Assembly (NCBI GenBank): GCA_002371785.1
Contig: DFGU01000072.1
Coordinates: 5,642 to 12,373, forward strand
From: Bacteroidales bacterium UBA3742
GTDB lineage: Bacteria > Bacteroidota > Bacteroidia > Bacteroidales > Paludibacteraceae
DNA length: 6,732 nucleotides
Direction of reading: 5' to 3'
The position numbers were made by a program, and so were the translations under genes. The notes below the pieces were generated by a model. It was given only the letters and a program-made list of their open reading frames with translations, ran no database searches and was not told the DNA's origin. Positions 1 to 6,500 of this stretch are shown piece by piece; within the stretch, counting starts at the first letter, position 1, and each line of letters opens with the position of its first letter.

Positions 1-432
1 ATCAACCAGCTGCGCGAGAAGATAGGCGTCATGTTCGGCAATCCCGAGACGACTACCGGCGGTAACGCCCTCAAGTTCTACGCAAGCGTACGCCTCGATA
101 TCCGTCGCGTCGGTCAGATCAAGAACGGCGAAGAGGTGATCGGCAACCAGGTACGCGTCAAGGTAGTGAAGAACAAAGTGGCACCGCCGTTCAAGAAAGC
201 CGAATTTGACCTGATGTTCAACGAGGGTATCTCCAAGGTAGGCGAACTGGTGGACCTGGGTGTAGAGAAGGGCATCCTCAAGAAGTCGGGCAGCTTCTAC
301 AGCTACAAGGACAGCAAGCTCGCTCAAGGTCGCGACGCCGTCAAGAACGTGCTGCGTGACAACCCCGACCTGCAGCAGGAGATTGAAGAGCAGATCATGG
401 CTTCGCTCAAACCCGAGCAGAAAGAAGCGTGA
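1..432 (+). CDS. recA: RecA recombinase, C-terminal part (5' end outside window)
   Basis: RecA is the ATP-dependent strand-exchange protein of homologous recombination and the co-protease that triggers LexA-type SOS cleavage. The frame is open from base 1 and gives 143 residues, starting at the position equivalent to about Ile192 of E. coli RecA. It opens with the DNA-binding loop L2 (INQLREKIGVMFGNPETTTGG), followed by the ALKFYASVRLDIRR strand-helix of the core. The small C-terminal domain follows (GELVDLGVEKG, SFYSYKDSKLAQGRD). The Walker A and B motifs must lie upstream of the window. The protein ends EEQIMASLKPEQKEA, without the long acidic tail of the E. coli protein. The TGA stop overlaps the GTG start of the next gene in the sequence GTGA, so the two are probably co-transcribed and translationally coupled. 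Identification is very secure; the ATG at 31 is internal, not the start. Confidence 0.97.
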   Translation: MNQLREKIGVMFGNPETTTGGNALKFYASVRLDIRRVGQIKNGEEVIGNQVRVKVVKNKVAPPFKKAEFDLMFNEGISKVGELVDLGVEKGILKKSGSFYSYKDSKLAQGRDAVKNVLRDNPDLQQEIEEQIMASLKPEQKEA

Positions 433-1958
433 ACCAGACGCAAGTCATAGTATCCCCGGAACGGGCGCATGAGCTCGAGCAGCAAGTGCGCATCGTAAAA
501 CGATCGGTAGATGCACGTCAGCGCGAGCTGAAGGTGCATCTAACTATATTAACCGACGATGAGGGACAGTATATCGCCCGCGATAACGCGATACCCCTCT
601 ACCCTGCCCCACAATGGCAGGACGTGCACCAGGCAAAGCAGGAGGTCATTATCATCGGCGCAGGACCGGCGGGACTGTTCGCAGCCCTGACGTGCATCGA
701 GCACGGCGTACGCCCCATCATCTACGAACGCGGCCAAGAGGTCAGCGAACGCAAAAAAGCTATTGCCCGTCTCAACCGTAACGAGGGCCTCAACCCCGAG
801 TCGAACTACTGCTTCGGCGAAGGCGGTGCCGGTACGTTCTCCGACGGCAAACTGTTCTCACGAAGCAAGAAACGCGGCAACATGCAGCGCGTGATGGAAC
901 TGTTCCATTACTTCGGCGCCGACGACCGCGTGCTCTACGAAGCCCACGCCCATATCGGCAGCGACCGCTTGCCGGGCATCATCAAGCGCATGCGGGAATG
1001 CATCATCGAGCATGGAGGCGAGATACACTTCGACACCCGCATCGATAGCCTCTCCCAAATCAAAAATCAAAAATCACAAATCAAAAATTTGCCAATTATA
1101 TTGGCCATCGGACATTCGGCGCATGATACCTACCGCATGCTGCAACGCGAGGGTGTGACGCTGGAGACCAAAGGCTTCGCGATGGGTGTACGGGCGGAAC
1201 ATCCGCAAGAGGTCATCAACAGGTTGATGTACCACCGGAGTGCCTCCGGAGTCGGAAAAGCGGATGGCCACCTCATAGAACTTGTAGGCAACGCCTCCTA
1301 CTCACTCGTCACGCAAGTGGAGGGACGGGGTGTCTATTCGTTCTGCATGTGTCCCGGCGGACACATCGTGCCGGCGGGTAGTGAACCGGGCGGTTGCGTG
1401 GTAAACGGTATGTCGGCCAGTCATCGCAACTCACCCTATGCCAACAGTGGCATGGTGGTGGAGATCCGGCCGGAAGATATACCGGGTGATGATCCGCTGC
1501 GCGGCCTGACATTCCAGGAAGAACTGGAACGCATGGCGTTTGAGCATGGCGGTCCGCAAGCCGCCGCCCCGGCGCAGCGGATGCGGGATTTTGTAGAGGG
1601 ACGGGCGAGCCGGGACCTGCCGCCGTGCAGCTACCTGCCGGGCATCGTGCCGAGCCGTCTGGATCAATGGCTACCGCCGCATATAGGACGTCGTCTGCAG
1701 CAGGGTTTCCGCGATTTCGACCGCAAGTACCCGGGCTTCCTCACGAACGATGCCGTCATCGTAGGTGTCGAGAGCCGCAGCTCAAGTGCGGTACGTATCC
1801 CGCGCGACCGAGAGACAATGCAGTCGGTCAGTACCCCATGGTTGTACCCATGTGGCGAAGGTGCCGGATATGCGGGAGGTATTACCTCTTCGGCACTGGA
1901 TGGGATCAACGCAGCGATAGCTGCTATAGGTCGTTGGTCGTTAGTCGTTGGTCGTTAG
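429..1958 (+). CDS. COG2509-type FAD-dependent dehydrogenase with repeat-encoded internal segment and C-terminus
   Basis: A 509-residue flavoprotein resembling the uncharacterised COG2509 family; substrate and pathway are unknown. The start is GTG at 429, overlapping the recA stop by 4 nt. The next Met lies far inside the conserved region, and residues from about 22 (VKRSVDARQ) already match the family N-terminal segment, so the GTG is the likely start. The Rossmann motif VIIIGAGPAG is at 73-82 with the ribose-binding acidic residue near E100. CFGEGGAGTFSDGKL is at 128-142, CMCPGG at 306-311, RIPRD at 456-460, and the C-terminal FAD motif YPCGEGAGYAGG at 473-484. There is no signal peptide or membrane segment, so it is probably cytosolic. 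Two parts are odd. Residues 210-220 (QIKNQKSQIKN) are written by an AT-rich 7-bp tandem repeat where relatives have a longer beta-hairpin before the ILATGHSA strand. Residues 501-509 (GRWSLVVGR) and the stop are written by a second 7-bp array. The FAD motifs are intact, so I do not call it a pseudogene. Confidence 0.85.
   Translation: MNQTQVIVSPERAHELEQQVRIVKRSVDARQRELKVHLTILTDDEGQYIARDNAIPLYPAPQWQDVHQAKQEVIIIGAGPAGLFAALTCIEHGVRPIIYERGQEVSERKKAIARLNRNEGLNPESNYCFGEGGAGTFSDGKLFSRSKKRGNMQRVMELFHYFGADDRVLYEAHAHIGSDRLPGIIKRMRECIIEHGGEIHFDTRIDSLSQIKNQKSQIKNLPIILAIGHSAHDTYRMLQREGVTLETKGFAMGVRAEHPQEVINRLMYHRSASGVGKADGHLIELVGNASYSLVTQVEGRGVYSFCMCPGGHIVPAGSEPGGCVVNGMSASHRNSPYANSGMVVEIRPEDIPGDDPLRGLTFQEELERMAFEHGGPQAAAPAQRMRDFVEGRASRDLPPCSYLPGIVPSRLDQWLPPHIGRRLQQGFRDFDRKYPGFLTNDAVIVGVESRSSSAVRIPRDRETMQSVSTPWLYPCGEGAGYAGGITSSALDGINAAIAAIGRWSLVVGR
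1057..1090 (+). repeat. In-frame heptamer tandem array 1, unit aaatcaa
   Basis: Four full 7-bp units lie head to tail: aaatcaa at 1057 and 1064, aaatcac at 1071, aaatcaa at 1078. A partial fifth unit (aaat) begins at 1085. Because 7 is not a multiple of 3, three units make 21 bp or 7 codons, so the peptide repeats as QIKNQKS-QIKN (residues 210-220). The segment is almost pure A/T/C with no G, in a gene that is otherwise GC-rich. It sits at the edge of the central beta-meander, just before the strand IILAIGHSA. Confidence 0.9.
1091..1105. repeat. Short perfect inverted repeat beside array 1
   Basis: GCCAAT (1091-1096) and ATTGGC (1100-1105) are exact reverse complements around the 3-nt loop tat. 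The element starts one base after the last recognisable repeat base of array 1 and lies in coding sequence for LPIILA. A 6-bp stem is common by chance; it is recorded only because it abuts the array. Confidence 0.35.
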
Positions 1959-2007
1959 AAGTTGGTCGTTAGAAGTTGGTCGTTAGTCGTTGGTCGTTAG
2001 TAATTAG
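1931..2007 (+). repeat. Heptamer tandem array 2 (tcgttgg/tcgttag), with 14-bp doublets
   Basis: Eleven 7-bp units are in exact register: tcgttgg, tcgttag, tcgttgg, tcgttag, aagttgg, tcgttag, aagttgg, tcgttag, tcgttgg, tcgttag, taattag. Units ending gg and ag alternate, giving five 14-bp doublets (1931-2000). The third and fourth doublets share the variant tcgt to aagt, so the doublet rather than the heptamer seems to be the copied unit. The array provides codons 502-509 and most of codon 501 of the FAD dehydrogenase, its TAG stop (1956-1958), and the gap up to 3 nt before the ATG of tcdA. No spacer is left for a conventional promoter of tcdA. Confidence 0.95.
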
Positions 2008-2010
2008 GAT

Positions 2011-2679
2011 ATGGTATTTGAGCGGACAATACAATTGATTGGAGAGGCGGGGCTGGAACGGCTGCGCGAGGCACGCGTCATACTGTTTGGCGTGGGCGGC
2101 GTAGGCGGCTGGTGCGCCGAGGCGCTGGTGCGTACGGGTGTGCAGCACCTGACGCTGGTGGACTTCGACACAGTGAGCGAGAGCAACCTGAACCGCCAGG
2201 TGGTAGCAACGGCCGCCAATATCGGTGCGCCTAAAGTGGAGGAGATGCGTAAGCGCCTGCTCGCTATCATGCCCGATGCGGACATCACGGCTATCAACCG
2301 TAAATACGACGACACGACGGCCGAACAGTTCCACCTCAGCCAATACGACTATATCATCGATGCCATCGATACCGTGGACTGCAAGATGCGACTGCTGTAT
2401 GAGGCAACAAAGACGGATGCGGTGCTCTTCAGCTCTATGGGCGCCGGCCGCAAACTGGATCCGCAGCAGATACGGGTAGCCGAGTTCTGGAAAGTGGAGG
2501 GTTGTCCTTTAGCGCGTGCGCTGCGCACGCGGATGAAGAAGAGCGGCCTCAAACCGCAAAAAAAATTCCGGTGCGTCTATTCACCGGAGTTGAGTGGCGA
2601 GCGGGGCACCTTGGCACCCGTGGTCGGCACATTCGGTATGACCTTGGCATCGCTGGTCATCCGTGATATCTTGCAATAG
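2011..2679 (+). CDS. tcdA: tRNA threonylcarbamoyladenosine dehydratase TcdA (ThiF/E1-like)
   Basis: TcdA uses ATP to close the t6A side chain at position 37 of ANN-decoding tRNAs into cyclic ct6A, improving decoding. The 222-residue protein is a single E1-like adenylating domain. The nucleotide loop GVGGVG is at 27-32. VDFDTVSESNLNRQ (50-63) carries the Asp, Asn, Arg and Gln typical of ThiF/MoeB ATP sites. K75 follows, and DAID is at 117-120 with K125. The family-typical FSSMGAGRKLDPQQI is at 140-154, distinguishing it from ThiF and MoeB, which also have Cys-rich zinc ends missing here. E. coli TcdA is about 45 residues longer; this shorter form fits what I remember of Bacteroidales homologues. 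The ATG at 2011 fits because FERTIQLIG matches the usual RT..L.G opening. The AGGA at 2006-2009 is too close to the ATG to act as a normal ribosome site. It is probably co-transcribed with recA and the dehydrogenase. Codons 183-193 overlap the antisense terminator described separately. Confidence 0.92.
   Translation: MVFERTIQLIGEAGLERLREARVILFGVGGVGGWCAEALVRTGVQHLTLVDFDTVSESNLNRQVVATAANIGAPKVEEMRKRLLAIMPDADITAINRKYDDTTAEQFHLSQYDYIIDAIDTVDCKMRLLYEATKTDAVLFSSMGAGRKLDPQQIRVAEFWKVEGCPLARALRTRMKKSGLKPQKKFRCVYSPELSGERGTLAPVVGTFGMTLASLVIRDILQ
2558..2588 (-). terminator. Candidate intrinsic terminator of the rpoC-side operon, antisense inside tcdA
   Basis: Read on the - strand, the stem TCCGGTG (2588-2582) pairs perfectly with CACCGGA (2573-2567) around the 8-nt loop AATAGACG. 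After one A (2566) comes a run of eight T (2565-2558). A GC-rich 7-bp stem followed directly by U8 is the textbook form of a Rho-independent terminator. It lies about 107 nt past the stop of the PP2C-like gene, where the rpoC-side transcript would need to end. On the + strand the hairpin is preceded by A8 and has no U tract, so it is not expected to stop tcdA transcription. Confidence 0.6.
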
Positions 2680-2694
2680 CGTTTCCTACCCTAT
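2680..2694. other. 15-nt convergent gap between tcdA and the PP2C-like gene
   Basis: The two stop codons face each other across 15 bases (cgtttcctaccctat). There is no inverted repeat in the gap, so termination in both directions must occur inside the opposing genes or by Rho. Confidence 0.9.
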
Positions 2695-3534
2695 TTAGAA
2701 GAAGCAGAAAAGCACAATGATGGCTACCGTCAGCACGGCGGCAGCTATGAGCCAGTATTTCTCGCCCCGGATCGGTTGATCGGTAGCGGAGGTATCGTCG
2801 TGGGTCTCATAATGTCCCGTGCGTGTATGTACGGGCACGAGAGGTTCGTCCTGCTCCGTAGGTTTATGTACGGGCTTTTCTGCCGGTTTATCTGCGGGAT
2901 GCTCCGGCTCCCCGGGTTGTTCGGGCGTTGCGGCACCGCTCACAACCTGTGCGATGATGGTAGCCTGCGCCTTAGGCAGATGGCGATAGCATGCAGCCGG
3001 ATTGCCGGCATAGGTATGCATCGTGTCGGTAAGCGAAGTTTCGTCCATCTGCTCGTAGCGATCCGTGGTGCTCAAGAGCAGCACGTCGCCGTCGTACATC
3101 GGGAAGTCGGCCGGACGATCTTCGGCTGTGAAGGGACGCAGCCCCAGCACGGGATTGTAGCATACCACGGGCAGGCTACCCAGCACGTAGTAGTGGCCAT
3201 TGAGGATCCATACGATGGTGGTTCTGGCCCCCAGATTACGGGCTTCGGGTTGCGCCTTGCGGTACTGGCGAAACGCATCAGCGATACATTTGGCGGTACG
3301 GGTGAGGTGCTGGAGCGGACGCTGAAGCATCTTATCGGTGAGTACCTCGGGCAGGAAACACTGCTCGACGGTAGCGATTGCCAGGCGGTGGGCCACGCCG
3401 TTCTGCAGTCGTCCGTCGCCCTCAGAGAGAACGAGCACCAGACCGCGGTCGTGACCTAGCTGCAAGGTCTTGCCGGCGGCGTTCTCCACGCCGCCGGCAG
3501 CCTCACTGCGATATAATAGCTTCAGATTAGCCAC
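2695..3534 (-). CDS. PP2C-like pseudophosphatase with C-terminal membrane anchor
   Basis: A 279-residue protein. Residues about 28-200 follow the order of PP2C blocks: GLVLVLSEGDG (31-41) for GLfaVADGMGG, GARTTIVWILNGHYYVLGS (102-120) for GtTlv...vGDS, PFTAED (134-139) for qLTeD, DGDVLLLSTTDRYEQM (148-163) for GDvlLLcSDGLtd, and KAQATIIAQV (188-197) for DNaTvivv.v. The metal-binding Asp of ADG, GDS, SDG and DN all appear replaced (S/E, L, T, K/A), so catalysis by the usual two-metal mechanism is unlikely. A Pro/Glu/Lys linker (203-232) holds ADKP-AEKP-VHKP, and PVH recurs with an 11-bp DNA direct repeat (2826-2836, 2865-2875). Residues 261-279 are hydrophobic, suggesting a tail anchor with the domain in the cytoplasm. 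The start is GTG, the first start codon after the rpoC stop, 6 nt downstream of it, so the gene is probably co-transcribed with rpoC. The fold call is by eye; the function is unknown. Confidence 0.65.
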   Translation of the reverse strand: MANLKLLYRSEAAGGVENAAGKTLQLGHDRGLVLVLSEGDGRLQNGVAHRLAIATVEQCFLPEVLTDKMLQRPLQHLTRTAKCIADAFRQYRKAQPEARNLGARTTIVWILNGHYYVLGSLPVVCYNPVLGLRPFTAEDRPADFPMYDGDVLLLSTTDRYEQMDETSLTDTMHTYAGNPAACYRHLPKAQATIIAQVVSGAATPEQPGEPEHPADKPAEKPVHKPTEQDEPLVPVHTRTGHYETHDDTSATDQPIRGEKYWLIAAAVLTVAIIVLFCFF

Positions 3535-3540
3535 TTCTGC

Positions 3541-6500
3541 TTACTCCTCAAAACGGTTGAGTGCATTCTCCGCAGCCTCGCGTGCTGCCTGGATAGCAGC
3601 ATACTCCTCTGCGTTATGAACGGATACGCGACTGAACTCACGGAAACCGGTTCCGGCAGGAATCAAGTTACCGCAGATCACGTTCTCCTTCATACCCTCC
3701 AAGTGGTCTACACGACCCTGGATAGCCGCCTCGTTGAGCACCTTGGTGGTCTCCTGGAACGAAGCAGCCGACATGAACGACTTGGTACCGAGTGCAGCGC
3801 GGGTGATACCCTGGAGCACCTGGCTAGCCGTTGCGCAGGTAGCGTCACGAGCCGTAACGAGTTTCTTATCGCGACGACGCAACGAGGAGTTCTCGTCATG
3901 CAGACGACGTGCGGTAGTGATCTGGCCCGCATGGAGCGACTCGCTATCGCCGGCGTCAACGACCACCTTCTTGCCCCAGATATGGTCGTTCTCCTCCATG
4001 AAGTCGAGTTTATCAACGATCTGGTGCTCCAGGAAGCGCGTATCGCCTGCGTCAAGGATCTCTACCTTACGCATCATCTGGCGTACGATAACTTCAAAGT
4101 GCTTGTCGTTGATCTCCACACCCTGGAGACGATAGACAGACTGTGCCTCGTTGACGATGTAGTCCTGAACGGCCGTCGGACCCTGGATAGCAAGGATGTC
4201 GTCCGGCGTGATAGCACCGTCAGACAGCGCTACACCGGCGCGAACATAGTCACCCTCCTGCACCAGGATCTGCTTCGACAGCGGAACGAGATAGGTCTTC
4301 TTATCGCCAAACTTAGGCGTGATGAAGAGCTCGCGATTACCACGCTTGATCTTGCCGAACGATACCTCGCCATCCACCTCGGCCACGAGAGCCGGATTGG
4401 ACGGGTTGCGGGCCTCGAAGAGCTCGGTTACACGCGGCAGACCACCCGTGATATCACCGGCCGAACCAAAGGCACGAGCCACGGTGAACAGTTGGCTACC
4501 GATCTTCACCTCTGCGCCGTCCTGGTTAACCAGACTCGCCTTAACAGGCAAGTTGTAGGTGCGCAGGATATTACCGTCCTTGTCCTCGATATGTGCCGAA
4601 GGCATCTTGGTCTTGTCCTTGGTATCGATGATGGTCACCTCTTTCTTACCGGTCTGGTCATCGACCTCGGTCTGACAGGTCACACCCTCGATCACGTCCT
4701 CATAGCGCAGGATACCGTCCTGCTCGATGACGAGCGAAGCCTTGTACGGATCCCACTCGCAGATCACCGTTCCCTTGTCGTATTTCTCGCCCGGGGTGAT
4801 GAAGAGCTTGGAAGCGTACGGGATATTGAAGCTGGTGAGAACCACGCCTGTCTTCTCGTCCTTGAGTTGGAGTTCGTTCAGACGGCTTACTACGATCACG
4901 TCGCCCTCGGCGGTGGTGATAGTACGCAGGTCCTCGATATCAACGATACCGGCACGCGGGATAGCATAGGTATTCTCCGTAGCAGCGTTACCGGCCAAAC
5001 CACCGGAGTGGAAAGTACGCAGCGTCAGCTGGGTACCCGGTTCACCGATAGCCTGTGCGGCGATGACGCCGACAGCCTCACCCTTCTGCACCATCTTACG
5101 CGATGCCAAGTTGCGACCGTAGCACTTAGCGCAGACGCCGTGCTTCGACTCGCAGGTGAGGACAGAACGGATCTCCACCTCCTCGATACCGGCAGCCTCG
5201 ATAGCCTCGCATGCATCCTCGCGGATCTCCTCGCCGGCAGCGACGATGAGTTCGTCGGTAGCGGGGTTGATGATATCGTGAACAGATACACGACCCAGGA
5301 TACGCTGGGTAAGCGTAGCTACGACAACGTCGTTCTGCTTGATAGCCTTGGCGGTCAGACCACGCAGCGTACCGCAATCCTCCTCGTTGATGATCACGTC
5401 GTGGGATACATCGACAAGACGACGGGTCAGGTATCCGGCGTCGGCCGTCTTCAGAGCGGTATCGGCCAGACCCTTACGTGCACCGTGGGTAGAGATAAAG
5501 TACTCGAGCACCGACATACCCTCCTTGAAGTTGGCGAGCACAGGGTTCTCGATGGTGGTACGCGTGTCGGTAGAACCAGCCTTCTGCGGCTTGGCCATCA
5601 TACCACGCACACCAGCCAACTGCTTGATCTGCTGCTTGTTACCACGAGCACCGGAATCCATCATCATATATACGGAGTTGAAACCTTGGTCGGCCTCGGT
5701 CATGTGCTTCATCAGCACGTCGGTCACCTCTTGGTCCACCTTGTTCCATGCGTCGATAACGGACTTGTAACGCTCGTCGTCCGACATCTCACCGAAGTTG
5801 TAACGCTCGGTAATGCTCTCTACCTCCTGATTACCCTTGGCAATGATGGCGTTCTTCTCCTCAGGGATGAGGATATCGTTCAGGTTGAAGCTTAGACCAC
5901 CACGGAAGGCCATGTAGTAACCCAGGTTCTTGATGTCGTCCAGGAACTTAGCCGTACGAGCCACACCGCAGGTCTTGATCACCTGGGAGATGATGCCCTT
6001 CACGGCGCCCTTCTTGAGCGTCACGTTCTGGTAGCCTACCTCCTCCGGCACGAAGCGGTTGACCATCACGCGACCGGGAGTGGTCTCGATGATCTCGCCG
6101 TTGATACGTACCTTGACGAGTGCGTGGATATCCACCTTACCCTCGTTGAGCGCAATCTCGCTCTCCTCCATGGAGTAGAACGTGAGGCCTTCGCCCTTGA
6201 CGCCCTTACGCGGCTTGGTGATATAGTACAGACCCAGAATCATATCCTGCGAAGGCACGGTGATAGGATTACCGTTAGCCGGGTCAAGGATATTATGCGA
6301 TCCGAGCATGAGCAGCTGCGCCTCCAGGATAGCCTCGTTAGAGAGCGGGAGGTGCACAGCCATCTGGTCACCGTCGAAGTCGGCGTTGAATCCGGCACAT
6401 GCCAGCGGGTGCAGCTGGATAGCCTTACCCTCGATCATGCGCGGCTGGAAAGCCAGGATACCATGACGGTGCAGCGTCGGTGCACGGTTGAGCAGTACGG

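Noticed and set aside
1235..1249. Hairpin CCGGAG-tgc-CTCCGG in the dehydrogenase gene
   Set aside because: Six-base stems are frequent by chance in GC-rich coding DNA, and no U tract or gene boundary is nearby.
1347..1366. 8-bp perfect hairpin (ATGTGTCC, loop CGGC, GGACACAT)
   Set aside because: It lies in codons for the conserved CMCPGG motif, has no T tract after it, and about one such palindrome is expected by chance in a window of this size.
429..1958. Calling the FAD dehydrogenase a pseudogene because of its repeats
   Set aside because: The frame is unbroken for 509 codons and both FAD-binding motifs and the conserved Cys/Gly motifs remain; the repeats affect only one internal segment and the extreme C-terminus.
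1931..2007. Array 2 as a CRISPR array or G-quadruplex
   Set aside because: There are no spacers between units, and units are only 7 bp. The GG pairs are mostly 12 nt apart, too short and widely spaced for a convincing quadruplex.
1959..2010. Separate promoter for tcdA
   Set aside because: The gap is almost all heptamer repeat, and I found no Bacteroidota-type TAnnTTTG element in it; readthrough from upstream is simpler.
2856..2880. Possible + strand terminator for the recA-tcdA operon (CCGTA/TACGG stem then GCTTTTC)
   Set aside because: The stem is only 5-6 bp, the loop is long and the T run is only four bases, nearly 180 nt past the tcdA stop. Part of it is the 11-bp direct repeat that encodes PVH twice.
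2776..3459. 227-residue open frame on the + strand opposite the PP2C-like gene
   Set aside because: It has no family motifs, while the opposite strand has ordered PP2C-like blocks, a linker and a membrane helix, and joins rpoC as an operon.
3616..5895. 759-residue open frame on the + strand opposite rpoC
   Set aside because: It is fully antisense to an unmistakable rpoC frame. The translation is rich in Leu, Thr, Arg, Asp and Val with no recognisable domain, as expected from mirrored codon bias of a highly expressed gene.
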